A DNA stretch of 64,000 nt from Mycobacterium sp. MBM (lineage in GTDB: Bacteria; Actinomycetota; Actinomycetes; Mycobacteriales; Mycobacteriaceae), in the NCBI GenBank assembly GCA_021648845.1, contig JAKJHY010000005.1, positions 209,484 to 273,483 on the forward strand. The letters run 5' to 3'. Position numbers and translations under genes: made by a program. The notes beneath the pieces were generated by a model. It was not told the origin of the DNA. It was given only the letters and a program-made list of their open reading frames with translations, and did no database searches. Positions 1 through 8,218 of the stretch are shown one piece after another. The number at the start of each line of letters is the position of its first letter. Positions within the stretch are counted from its first letter, which is position 1.

Positions 1-2
1 CC

Positions 3-455
3 GACACCTTGAGCGAATTCGAGCTGCCTCGTGGGTCGGTCTGCTTGGAGATCACCGAGAGCATCGTGGTGCAGGACATCGACATCACCCGGATCACGCT
101 GGCGAAGCTGCATGAGGCCGGAGTCCAGGTCGCCATCGACGATTTCGGCACCGGCTACAGCGTGCTGTCGCTGCTGAAATCACTTCCGGTGGACGCACTC
201 AAGATCGACAAGAGCTTCGTGCGCGATCTCGGCGCCGACGCCGGTGATCTGGCCATCGTCCGTGCGATCATCGCCTTGGCCGAGGCTTTCGGCCTGCAGT
301 TGGTGGCCGAGGGTGTGGAGACCGAGACCGCCGCAATCACGCTGTTGCGCCACGGCTGCTATCGCGCACAGGGGTTCCTGCTGTCACGCCCGATCGCCGG
401 TGAGCAGATGGAGGCGCTATTGCGCGACGGGGTGTCGGTGGACTTCTCGAGCTAA
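3..455 (+). CDS. EAL-domain c-di-GMP phosphodiesterase, C-terminal part (cut by window edge)
   Basis: This is the C-terminal half of an EAL domain; the frame is open to the left edge, so the true start, the EAL motif and any GGDEF or sensor domains lie outside the window. EAL proteins hydrolyse cyclic di-GMP. Visible active-site elements are intact: Glu in LEITES, the metal-binding Asp pair in IDDFGTGYS, Lys in LKIDKSF, the catalytic Glu in VAEGVETE and Gln in RAQGF. The C-terminus closely resembles that of the degenerate paralogue at 13445-15274, which makes this copy a useful catalytic reference. The TTG at position 9 is an internal codon and not a credible start. Confidence 0.85.
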   Translation, partial: DTLSEFELPRGSVCLEITESIVVQDIDITRITLAKLHEAGVQVAIDDFGTGYSVLSLLKSLPVDALKIDKSFVRDLGADAGDLAIVRAIIALAEAFGLQLVAEGVETETAAITLLRHGCYRAQGFLLSRPIAGEQMEALLRDGVSVDFSS

Positions 456-537
456 CCGGCAGGGGGCCACTCGTGAGAGAAGGCCGCGGGCTGCGCACCG
501 ACGTCGCGCCCTCGGGTCGGCGCGAACCGTCCGGTGA

Positions 538-1335
538 CTACCCGCCAGGCTCGTGTTCGGCAGGCAGATCTGCCGCGTCGAGCACCTCGACACGGCCGAA
601 TCGGCTGGCCGTCAGCCCGACGAGAGCGAGGCGGCTGTCCGGCCCCAGCAGCCGGCTGTCGGGCGGGCACGGCCGCACCGACGTCACCGCGATTCCGACG
701 CGGGCCCGCACCGCCCACTGCCGGTCCGGGCCGTCCAGCACGACACCCACGATGCGGCCCTCTTCGAAAACCAGGCGCTGCAACCGGTGACCGTCGAGCA
801 CGTCGATTTCGCGCTCGGCCACCAGAGTCTGCAGACGGTCGGCGAACGTACTCGCCGCCGGCACACCCGCGGACTCGTCGAGGGTGGCGACCTGAAACGA
901 CTCTCCGGACGAGGTACGCATTGCGGTGGTGGGCCAATGGTCGACCCGGGTGAACAACAGCCCGTAGGGCGAAGCAGTACAGTCCGCGGCCCACACTCCG
1001 AGCCGCGCCCCCACGAAGGTCGCGATCTGTGCCCGGCGGGATCTGTCGACCTCGATCTCGTGCAGGACGCGACTCGGCACCGTCGTGGGATCCTCGGGCG
1101 GCTGCACGGTCGGGAGTTCTTCGGCGAGTGCGTCGAAGTACGCCATGGTCTCGTCGTCGGAGACCACGGGCAGCCAGCCACGCCGGCCTGCGCCGACCGG
1201 TTCGAGGTCAGGCGGCGTGCCCGCGCCAGGCGTGGCAACGACCACCTCAAGTCCGGCGTCCGCCGCGACGACCGCACATGCCAGCCCGGCCGGCCCGGCC
1301 CCCACTGACACCACGTCGACAATCTCGTCCCACAT
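538..1335 (-). CDS. FAD/NAD(P)-binding protein of unknown substrate
   Basis: A 265-residue protein opening with a Rossmann dinucleotide-binding loop (VGAGPAGLACAV, about residues 11-22) followed by the usual beta-alpha-beta continuation, as in FAD-dependent oxidoreductases and flavoprotein monooxygenases. It is short for that superfamily, and no second NAD-binding loop or active-site disulfide is evident, so the substrate cannot be named. The ATG start at 1335 is preceded within 8 nt by a perfect 6+6 palindrome that may be its operator. It converges on the EAL gene to its left. Fold assignment is fairly sure; function is open. Confidence 0.7.
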   Translation of the reverse strand: MWDEIVDVVSVGAGPAGLACAVVAADAGLEVVVATPGAGTPPDLEPVGAGRRGWLPVVSDDETMAYFDALAEELPTVQPPEDPTTVPSRVLHEIEVDRSRRAQIATFVGARLGVWAADCTASPYGLLFTRVDHWPTTAMRTSSGESFQVATLDESAGVPAASTFADRLQTLVAEREIDVLDGHRLQRLVFEEGRIVGVVLDGPDRQWAVRARVGIAVTSVRPCPPDSRLLGPDSRLALVGLTASRFGRVEVLDAADLPAEHEPGG

Positions 1336-1342
1336 TTGCCGT

Positions 1343-1358
1343 TATCAACCTTTTGATA
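1343..1358. promoter_or_regulatory. 16-bp palindrome upstream of the FAD protein gene
   Basis: TATCAA-CCTT-TTGATA is a perfect inverted repeat ending 7 nt upstream of the ATG at 1335 on the minus strand. Its position suits an operator. No regulator gene is adjacent, so the binding protein is unknown. Confidence 0.45.
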
Positions 1359-1702
1359 GCTGTGTCATCCTCGCGGCGCGACTGTGGACCGTCCCCGGTC
1401 GCGCCCGTTGGCACCCTCATTCCGTGGCCACGGGATGCGGCGCGGCATCTCGATGACATGCGACAGCACACGCGGCGATACACCCGGACAGTCAAAGGGG
1501 TTTGCCGACGCGAGCGACGGCAACAGCTCACCTTATCATCGCAGAAACCGGCCGCGACCTGCGGCGACGGACGGGTGACCGGGAGTGGGCCCACGCCGGG
1601 CCGCTGACGGCATCGTTGGCTGCCCTGCGGAGATTTCACAACCGGCGCTTCGCCTGCTACTTATATATCTAAGTTAGACAGCGCACGGAGAGGCTGGTAC
1701 CC
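1359..1702. other. Intergenic region with the promoter of the acyl-CoA dehydrogenase operon
   Basis: No convincing gene lies here; reading frames are arginine-rich shadows. The right end is AT-rich compared with its surroundings and holds an inverted repeat ACTTA-N6-TAAGT at 1659-1674, 28 nt before the ATG at 1703. This is a candidate operator/promoter. A Shine-Dalgarno-like GGAGAGG at 1687-1693 precedes the start. Confidence 0.4.
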
Positions 1703-2944
1703 ATGGACCTGACCTGGTCAGCGGCGGACTCCGCATTTCGCGACGAGGTGCGACAGTTCCTGGCGGACACCCTGACGCCCGATATCCGACGTGCCGGCCG
1801 CCTGATGACCAGCGTGTACAGCGACCACGAGGCGAGCCTGGCCTGGCAGGCGATTCTGCACGAACGTGGCTGGGCGGCACCCGCATGGCCGGTCGAGTAC
1901 GGCGGCTGTGATTGGACGCTGACCCAGCACTACATCTTCAGCCGGGAGTCGCAACTGGCCGGGGCGCCGACACTGTCGCCGATGGGAATCCGGATGGTCG
2001 CGCACGCGATCATCAAGTTCGGCACGACCGAGCAAAAGGATTTCTACCTGCCCCGCATCCTCACCGGCGAGGTGTTCTTCTGCCAGGGTTACTCGGAGCC
2101 CGAGGCGGGTTCGGACCTGGCCGCGTTGACCATGGCCGCCGTCGACGATCCGGCCGACGGCGACTACCTGCTGTGCACCGGCAGCAAGATCTGGACCACC
2201 CACGCCACCGAGGCCAACTGGATGTTCGCCTTGGTGCGTACCTCGCGCACCGGCAAGAAGCAGCAGGGAATCACTTTCGTCCTCATCGATCTGGCCACCC
2301 CGGGGATCGAGATCAGACCGTTGGTCATGACCTCCGGCGAGGAGGTCCAGAGCCAGGTGTTCTTCGACGAGGTGCGAGTGCCCAAGGCCAATGTCCTCGG
2401 CGCCATCGATGACGGCTGGACGGTGGCGAAATACCTGCTCGAATTCGAGCGCGGCGGCGGCGCCACCGCGCCGGGCCTGCAGGTGATGGCCGAGAGCATC
2501 GCGGCGGTGGCCGCCGAGCAGCCCGGGCCCGCCGGCGGCGTGTTGATCGACGATCCGGCGTTCTCCCGCAAGCTGGCCGACGCGCGCATCCGGACCGAAG
2601 TGCTGGAGATCCTGGAGTACCGCGTGCTGGCCGCCCTCGACGGCGGTGGGCACCCGGGCGCCGCGTCATCGATGCTGAAGGTCATCTCCACCGAGCTGAG
2701 CCAGACCCTCACCGAACTCGCGATGGAGGCGGCCGGACCGCGCGGGCGCGCATATCAACCGCACGCGGCCTGCCCCGGCGGTCCGATCGCCGACTTCGAT
2801 CCGCCGGCCGACGGATACGTCACCGGCGAACCGTGGCAGGCCGTCGCACCGCTGCGCTATTTCAACGACAGGGCGGGCTCGATCTACGCCGGCAGCAACG
2901 AGATTCAGCGCAACATCCTCGCCAAGGCAGAGTTGGGACTCTAA
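1703..2944 (+). CDS. Acyl-CoA dehydrogenase (FadE family), subunit 1
   Basis: A 413-residue flavoprotein that would introduce a double bond alpha,beta to an acyl-CoA thioester in the cytoplasm. Family marks are CQGYSEPEAGSDLA (FAD/substrate loop), KIWTTHA near residue 160 and the C-terminal YAGSNEIQRNILAK signature. Length matches the family. The ATG at 1703 has a GGAGAGG-type ribosome site 9 nt upstream. The stop TAA is followed immediately by the ATG of a second, shorter acyl-CoA dehydrogenase. This arrangement is typical of the alpha2-beta2 FadE pairs that mycobacteria use on sterol and unusual acyl-CoA side chains. The substrate cannot be read from sequence. Confidence 0.88.
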   Translation: MDLTWSAADSAFRDEVRQFLADTLTPDIRRAGRLMTSVYSDHEASLAWQAILHERGWAAPAWPVEYGGCDWTLTQHYIFSRESQLAGAPTLSPMGIRMVAHAIIKFGTTEQKDFYLPRILTGEVFFCQGYSEPEAGSDLAALTMAAVDDPADGDYLLCTGSKIWTTHATEANWMFALVRTSRTGKKQQGITFVLIDLATPGIEIRPLVMTSGEEVQSQVFFDEVRVPKANVLGAIDDGWTVAKYLLEFERGGGATAPGLQVMAESIAAVAAEQPGPAGGVLIDDPAFSRKLADARIRTEVLEILEYRVLAALDGGGHPGAASSMLKVISTELSQTLTELAMEAAGPRGRAYQPHAACPGGPIADFDPPADGYVTGEPWQAVAPLRYFNDRAGSIYAGSNEIQRNILAKAELGL

Positions 2945-4060
2945 ATGGACTTCACGCTTTCCGACGAACAGGAACTGCTGCGCAATGGGCTCGGCAAATT
3001 CCTGTCGAGCCGTTACGGCCTGGAATCGAGCCGGGCGGCGGCCAAACTGGGCGCGGGCTGGCAGCCCGAGATCTGGCGGTCGTTCGCCGAAGATCTCGGC
3101 ATCCTCGGCGCGGCACTGCCCGAGGCGGTCGGCGGAATCGGCGGCGGCCCAACCGAAATCATGGTGATTGCCGAGGAGCTGGGCCGGGCGTTGGTCATCG
3201 AGCCCTATGTGGACACCGTAGTCGTGGCCGGCGGGTTGTTGCAGCGCGCGCAGAGCCCGGTCGCCGATGCCCTGCTCAAAAGGGTCGCCGCCGGTGCGGC
3301 CATCGTCTCGCTCGCGGCAACGGAGGCGCAGTCCGGCGACCGTTGGCAGGACGTCCACACCACGGCACATCCCGACGGTGACCGCTGGGTGCTCAACGGC
3401 ATCAAGATCGTGGTGCCGAATGCGCCGCTGGCAACACACCTCCTCGTCACGGCGGGTACCTCCGCAGGGCTGTCGTTGTTCCTCGTCGACGTGGCCGACG
3501 CGCCCGGCGGGCTGACACTGCACCCCTACCGCACCATCGATGACCGGCGCGCCGCCGATGTCGAGCTACGCGATGTGCACGCCGTGCTGTTGGGCGCCGA
3601 GGGCGGCGCCTGGGATTCGGTGTCACGCGCCCGCGACGAGGGGGCGGCCGCCATTGCCGCCGAGGCTGTCGGCAACATGCGAAAAGTGTTGGCCGACACC
3701 ATCGAATACTGCAAACAACGCCAGCAGTTCGGCACCCCGATCGGGTCCTTTCAGGTGCTCCAACACCGCATGGTGGACATGCACATGGAGCTCGAGCAGG
3801 CCGTGGCCGCGGTTTACCTCGCCGTGCTGAACCTCGATGCCGATCCGCAACAGCGCGCCCGCGCAGTGTCGGCGGCCAAGGCAACCGTCGGCCGTGCGGC
3901 GCGGTTCATCGGCCAGAATGCGGTGCAGTTACACGGTGGCATGGGCATGACCGAGGAACTCGCGATCGGGCACTACTTCAAGCGCCTGACCGCGCTGCAG
4001 TACGAATTCGGTTCTACCGACCACCACGTCGCGCGATACGCGCAGCTGACCCGGCCCTAG
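2945..4060 (+). CDS. Acyl-CoA dehydrogenase (FadE family), subunit 2
   Basis: A 371-residue acyl-CoA dehydrogenase whose ATG abuts the TAA of the preceding fadE, so the two are almost certainly co-transcribed and perhaps translationally coupled. It shows the C-terminal family motif QLHGGMGMTEEL and a KQRQQFGTPIGSFQ helix. The middle region is more divergent than in subunit 1 and lacks the classic SEPxAGSD loop (SLAATEAQSGD there). In known mycobacterial FadE heterotetramers one subunit supplies most FAD contacts and the other the active-site base; this divergence fits that division of labour but does not prove it. Confidence 0.85.
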   Translation: MDFTLSDEQELLRNGLGKFLSSRYGLESSRAAAKLGAGWQPEIWRSFAEDLGILGAALPEAVGGIGGGPTEIMVIAEELGRALVIEPYVDTVVVAGGLLQRAQSPVADALLKRVAAGAAIVSLAATEAQSGDRWQDVHTTAHPDGDRWVLNGIKIVVPNAPLATHLLVTAGTSAGLSLFLVDVADAPGGLTLHPYRTIDDRRAADVELRDVHAVLLGAEGGAWDSVSRARDEGAAAIAAEAVGNMRKVLADTIEYCKQRQQFGTPIGSFQVLQHRMVDMHMELEQAVAAVYLAVLNLDADPQQRARAVSAAKATVGRAARFIGQNAVQLHGGMGMTEELAIGHYFKRLTALQYEFGSTDHHVARYAQLTRP

Positions 4061-4156
4061 TCGGTACGTGTAGATGCCGCGCAGGTGACGCTGACAGCGA
4101 AGCCTCGGGGCACCGCGTCGCGCCGACCCCGCCATCCGGACGGTACGCTGATCTTG

Positions 4157-4393
4157 ATGGGGATTTCGACGTTGACCGTGGCCGCCTACCTGATGGTGGG
4201 CGGTTGCTGCGGCGCCTGGTTCTGGCGGATCATCCGGTCAACCGGCCACCGCGTCAACGCGGCGCTGATCGTCGTGAGCGTCGTGTTCGGCGTGCTGTGG
4301 CCGGTGATGCTGCCGGGTGTCACCGTGTACCGCTGGATGCTGCCGCGTCCCAGCGTGTTCCGCGAGGACGCCGCCACGATCACGTCCCGCTAG
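4157..4393 (+). CDS. Small membrane protein, function unknown
   Basis: Starting at the ATG at 4157, a 78-residue protein has two hydrophobic segments (about residues 5-24 and 33-55) with a Cys pair (GGCCGAW) at the end of the first. An upstream in-frame start at 4085 would add a basic, non-hydrophobic leader and is less likely. Its TAG stop overlaps the stop of the convergent ferredoxin-reductase gene. No family is recognised; it may be translated at low level from the fadE transcript 96 bp upstream. Confidence 0.5.
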   Translation: MGISTLTVAAYLMVGGCCGAWFWRIIRSTGHRVNAALIVVSVVFGVLWPVMLPGVTVYRWMLPRPSVFREDAATITSR

Positions 4394-5955
4394 GTGGCCC
4401 GGAGCGCAGCGGCGCGCATCTCCGGTATCCCGATGAACTTCACCCGGGGCCGCGACGCCGCGGCTCCACGCTCGCGTTCGGCGGCGTCGATGGCCCGCCA
4501 TCCTGGCCAATCAATGGCCTGGACTCCCCTGTCCTGCAGCAGTTTCTGCAGCTCGCCCGGACCGCGGATAGGTCGGTGCAACGCGCCGTCGAGGTGATCT
4601 CGCCACAGCTCGCTCACGGTTTCCTCAGCGCAGGTCCGGTTGGTGCCGATGACCCCGCGCGGTCCGCGTTTGATCCATCCGGTGACGTAGCTACCGGGCG
4701 CACCGTCCACGCGCCCTGCCACGTTGGGCACCAGGCCCGCAGTGTCGTCGAAAGGTAGGCCGTCGATCGCGGTGCCGCGATAGCCGATGGAGCGCAGCAC
4801 CAATCCGGTAGACAGGTCGCCGTCAGTCAGGTGCAGCGCCTGCACCTTCCCGTCGCCGACGATCTGGATCGGACTGCTCCCGAAGCGGAACACGATGCGC
4901 TTGTTGCCCGGCGTCGCCGCACGCGCGGCGTATTCGCGCGCAATGTCGAGTTTCAGCGCGGCCCACAGGTCGGTGTCGTCCACCGGGTCCTGCAACGGCC
5001 CGTCGATGATGACGTCGACACCCTCCAGCTGGCCCAGGGCCAGGAACTCGCCGACCGAGAAGGCCGCGTCGGCCACCCCCCGTCGACCCAGAATCACCAC
5101 TTCCCGGATCGTGCTGTCGCGTAGCGATTCCAGGGCGTGTTCGGCGATATCGGTGGCGCTCAGCGACCGGTGGTCCATCAGCAGCATCCGGGCGACGTCG
5201 AGGGCCACATTTCCGTTGCCGACGATCACCGCACGTTCGGTGCCGAGATCGAAGGTGCGGTCGGCATGATCGGGGTGCCCGTTGTACCAACCGACGAAAT
5301 CGGCGGCCGGATGGCTACCCGGCAGATCCTCGCCCGGGATACCGAGTTGGCGGCTGGTCCCCGCGCCGACCGCGTAGATCACCGCGTGATGATGCGCCAG
5401 CAGATCGTCATGGCTGAGATCGCGGCCGATCTCGACGCCGAGGTGGCAGCCGAACCGCGGGTTGGTGAAGACGCGGTCGAAGATCCCGACGAGCGCCTTG
5501 GTGTGCTGGTGATCGGGTGCGACACCGGCGCGAATCAGCCCGAACGGGGTGGGCAGCCGTTCGAAGAGGTTGACCTCGACCCCGTCGACGGCGATCAGTT
5601 CGGCCGCGGCGTAGCAGGCCGCGGGGCCGGCGCCGACCACCGCGACCCGCAGGTCGCCGGGCGCGACGCCGCGTCGAGACGGTGGCGGTGCCGTGGTGTC
5701 GGCTTGGAGTGGATGCCGGGCGAAGTAGGCGGCATTGATGTCCTTGAAACGCTCCTGGCCGGCCGGCAGATCCTCTTCGTAGTAGATCGCGCCGACGGGA
5801 CACTCGTCGAAGCAGGCCCCGCAATCGATGCAGGATTCCGGGTCGATGTAGAGCATGTCCTCGTCGCCGGCGTGCACGGGACGGATGCAGTCGACCGGGC
5901 AGACGGGCACGCAACTGGCGTCCTTGCAGCAGTTCTGCGTGATCACGTAGGCCAT
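4390..5955 (-). CDS. Ferredoxin / ferredoxin-NADP reductase fusion, FprB-like
   Basis: A 521-residue fusion. Residues 1-80 form a 7Fe-type ferredoxin with cysteine clusters CCKDASCVPVCPVDC and CIDCGACFDECP. The rest is an adrenodoxin-reductase-like flavoprotein with FAD loop VVGAGPAACYAAAEL and NADP-binding VIVGNGNVALDVAR, followed by GWIKRGPRGVIGTN. It resembles M. tuberculosis FprB (575 aa) but lacks the C-terminal extension. It would pass electrons from NADPH to iron-sulfur or P450 partners. The start at 5955 is preferred over one 55 codons upstream because ferredoxins begin MAYVI-like and AAGGGAAC precedes it. Upstream lies an operator matching one at the divergent tetR. Confidence 0.87.
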   Translation of the reverse strand: MAYVITQNCCKDASCVPVCPVDCIRPVHAGDEDMLYIDPESCIDCGACFDECPVGAIYYEEDLPAGQERFKDINAAYFARHPLQADTTAPPPSRRGVAPGDLRVAVVGAGPAACYAAAELIAVDGVEVNLFERLPTPFGLIRAGVAPDHQHTKALVGIFDRVFTNPRFGCHLGVEIGRDLSHDDLLAHHHAVIYAVGAGTSRQLGIPGEDLPGSHPAADFVGWYNGHPDHADRTFDLGTERAVIVGNGNVALDVARMLLMDHRSLSATDIAEHALESLRDSTIREVVILGRRGVADAAFSVGEFLALGQLEGVDVIIDGPLQDPVDDTDLWAALKLDIAREYAARAATPGNKRIVFRFGSSPIQIVGDGKVQALHLTDGDLSTGLVLRSIGYRGTAIDGLPFDDTAGLVPNVAGRVDGAPGSYVTGWIKRGPRGVIGTNRTCAEETVSELWRDHLDGALHRPIRGPGELQKLLQDRGVQAIDWPGWRAIDAAERERGAAASRPRVKFIGIPEMRAAALRAT

Positions 5956-5996
5956 GACGTTCCCTTCGACTCGCGGCACCGATCCGAGCCAAACAT

Positions 5997-6014
5997 ACTG
6001 GACACTTGTCCGGT
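5997..6014. promoter_or_regulatory. TetR operator, copy 1 (ferredoxin-reductase promoter)
   Basis: ACTGGACA-CT-TGTCCGGT is an 18-bp inverted repeat with one mismatch. It shares the core GGACA-N2-TGTCC with a second copy over the start of the divergent tetR at 6142-6155. It lies 42-59 bp upstream of the reductase start, where it could block transcription. The paired sites suggest that the TetR controls both its own operon and the reductase. Confidence 0.65.
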
Positions 6015-6134
6015 ATATCCAGTCGGAACTGAGCCACATCTCATCGCGTCGCACGTGCAAGCATGCCGTAGAAATCAAATACTCGCAGTTCAATACGCTG
6101 TGACTAGGCAGTGTTGCCAATCATCCGACGGGCC

Positions 6135-6155
6135 TATAGTTTGGACACATGTCCA
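6135..6155 (+). promoter_or_regulatory. Leaderless tetR promoter with TetR operator, copy 2
   Basis: TATAGT at 6135-6140 is a good -10 hexamer and the ATG follows 8 nt later at 6149. TGGACA-CA-TGTCCA (6142-6155) is a perfect palindrome covering the likely transcription start and the start codon. It has the same core as the site at 5997-6014. The geometry points to a leaderless, autorepressed transcript. Confidence 0.6.
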
Positions 6156-6730
6156 GCCCCGCGGTGGCTGAAGTCACCTATTTGCAGGATCCGGCGTACC
6201 GCCGCCGGCACACCCGCCGACAGGTGTTCGGCGCCGCGGCGGCGATCGTCGGTGCCCGCACCGAACTGTCCATCGCCGAGTTGGCCACCAAAGCCCGCGT
6301 CACGCCGTCCACCGTGTCGGAGCACTTCCCGTCCGTCGACGCGATGTTCGCCGAGCTGTACCTCAACCGCGTGCAGGAACTGCCGTTGACCGTGGACCCA
6401 CGGGCCGGTGCCCGCGCCCGGGTCAGCGCCCAACTGCGGGCCGTGACGCTGGTCCTGGCCGACGAACCGCTGCTGGCCGCGGCATGCGCACGCGCTCTGC
6501 TGCGAGACGGTGAAGACGCGGTCGCGGGCGTGCGCGCCCGGGTGGCCGCCGAGGTGCATCGCCGTACCTCCGCCGCTCTCGGCATGGGCGCCTGGCCCGA
6601 GGTACTCGACGCGCTGGAGACCATGTTCTGGGGCGCGCTGCTGCAGGTCCAGACCGGCGTGCTGAGCTACCACGCGATGGCCGACCGACTGGACACCATG
6701 GTCTCGCTGATACTGCCCGACTCCGACTGA
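6149..6730 (+). CDS. TetR family regulator
   Basis: A 193-residue TetR-type repressor. The N-terminal helix-turn-helix is LSIAELATKARVTPSTVSEHFPSV (about residues 38-60), with Phe in place of the usual tyrosine of the YxHF/YYHF signature. The remaining helices form a divergent ligand-binding domain. The ATG is inside the second operator copy, with no ribosome site, consistent with leaderless translation. It is 36 bp upstream of an acyl-CoA ligase on the same strand and divergent from the ferredoxin reductase. Its ligand may therefore be an acid or acyl-CoA handled by that ligase; this is inference from context. Confidence 0.82.
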   Translation: MSSPAVAEVTYLQDPAYRRRHTRRQVFGAAAAIVGARTELSIAELATKARVTPSTVSEHFPSVDAMFAELYLNRVQELPLTVDPRAGARARVSAQLRAVTLVLADEPLLAAACARALLRDGEDAVAGVRARVAAEVHRRTSAALGMGAWPEVLDALETMFWGALLQVQTGVLSYHAMADRLDTMVSLILPDSD

Positions 6731-6766
6731 ACCCCGCCGGGTCTGGCTGCGTAACGTCACCGGTAC

Positions 6767-8218
6767 ATGACCACCGATCTCATCCACCAACTGGTGACCG
6801 CCGCGGCCGGTACAGCTCCTGATCGCACCGCCCTCATCGAGCTCGACGGCACCGCGGTCTCGTTCGCGCAGTTCGACTCTCAGATATCCGAACGGGCGTC
6901 GTGGATCACCGAGCACAGCCGTCCCGGTGACCGTATTGCGGTGCTGGCCGACAACAGCGCCGACTACGCGCGGCTCTACTATGCGGTACCGCGCAGCGGT
7001 CGTATCCTCACCATGATCAATCAGCGGTTGAGCGTTGCCGAGCACCTCGACCAGCTGCGCCGGATACGGCCCGCGCTGGTGGTGGGCGACGCCCGCTACC
7101 TCGAGCCGCTCGGCGCCGCCGGGGACACGGTGGCCTTCGGCGACGCCCGCTGGCAACAGCGTTCGTCGATGCGGCCGGATACCGCGGTGCGCGCCTACGA
7201 CCCGGCCTGGTTGCTGTTCACCAGCGGTTCCACCGGTGTCCCGAAGGGAGTGCTGCACACCCACCGTTCCGTCACCACCGCGGTGCGCGGCACCGTCGCA
7301 GGACGCGCCGTGCGTCCCGGCGGGGTGTACCTGCTGCCGTTCCCGATGTGCCATATCGCCGGCTACAACATGCTGGTGCACCACAGTGTCGCCGCGACGG
7401 TGCTGCCGGTGCCGGCGTTCCGGCCGGAATCCTTCGTCACGGCGGTCAACACCCACGGCGTGACCTCGTGTTCGCTGGCCCCGACGATGCTGCACAGCCT
7501 GCTCGAGTATCTGTCCGTCGCGCCGGTCGCGCTGCCGACCCTGCGCGATATCTCCTACGGATCATCCGCGATACCGGCGGCTCTGCTTCGTCGCGCTGTC
7601 GAGCGGCTCGGCGTCGGATTTCATCAGGGGTACGGGATGACCGAAACCGGAGGCAACATCACGTTTCTCGGACCGGCGGATCATCTCAGTGCCGATCCGC
7701 AAGTGCTACGCAGCGCAGGTCGCCCGCATGACGAGGTGCACCTGCAGATCGCCCCCGACGGTGAGATCCTGGTGCGCGGCAACCAAGTTGCCGCGCAGTA
7801 CTGGCCGGACGGGCCGGTGGCCGTCGACGGTTGGTTGCACACCGGTGACGCCGGATTCATCGATGCCGGCGGGCGCCTCGTGGTGACCGACCGCCTCAAG
7901 GACATCATCATCACCGGCGGGGAGAACGTGTCCTCGCGTGAAGTGGAAGACGTGCTGTCGCTACATCCGGGTGTGGCGCACGCTGCCGTCATCGGTGTAC
8001 CCGACGAGTACTGGGGCGAGGCGATCTGTGCGGTCGTGGTGCCCGAAGGCGGGCGGCGCCCGGACGCCGACGAGTTGATCGGTCATGTGCGCACGTACCT
8101 GGCCGGGTTCAAGCGACCGCGGCATGTGCTGTTCGTCGACGACTTACCGATGACCAGCAACGGCAAGATCGCCAAAACCGTTCTGCGGGAGACGGTGCGC
8201 CAGCTGTACGCCCGCTGA
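6767..8218 (+). CDS. Acyl-CoA synthetase / AMP-dependent ligase (FadD type)
   Basis: A 483-residue adenylate-forming enzyme that activates a carboxylic acid with ATP and transfers it to CoA. Motifs run in order: P-loop FTSGSTGVPKGVLHTH (about residue 152), YGMTETGG (about residue 289), HTGDAGFID, the hinge DRLKDIIITGGENVSSREVE and the C-terminal catalytic Lys in NGKIAKTVLRE. At under 500 residues it is at the short end of the FadD family. It sits directly downstream of tetR and shares its likely promoter. Its stop abuts that of the convergent DUF2127 gene. The acid substrate is unknown. Confidence 0.87.
   Translation: MTTDLIHQLVTAAAGTAPDRTALIELDGTAVSFAQFDSQISERASWITEHSRPGDRIAVLADNSADYARLYYAVPRSGRILTMINQRLSVAEHLDQLRRIRPALVVGDARYLEPLGAAGDTVAFGDARWQQRSSMRPDTAVRAYDPAWLLFTSGSTGVPKGVLHTHRSVTTAVRGTVAGRAVRPGGVYLLPFPMCHIAGYNMLVHHSVAATVLPVPAFRPESFVTAVNTHGVTSCSLAPTMLHSLLEYLSVAPVALPTLRDISYGSSAIPAALLRRAVERLGVGFHQGYGMTETGGNITFLGPADHLSADPQVLRSAGRPHDEVHLQIAPDGEILVRGNQVAAQYWPDGPVAVDGWLHTGDAGFIDAGGRLVVTDRLKDIIITGGENVSSREVEDVLSLHPGVAHAAVIGVPDEYWGEAICAVVVPEGGRRPDADELIGHVRTYLAGFKRPRHVLFVDDLPMTSNGKIAKTVLRETVRQLYAR

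Noticed and set aside
5137..6171. 344-codon plus-strand frame opposite the ferredoxin reductase
   Set aside because: Antisense shadow; the opposite strand carries iron-sulfur and FAD motifs.
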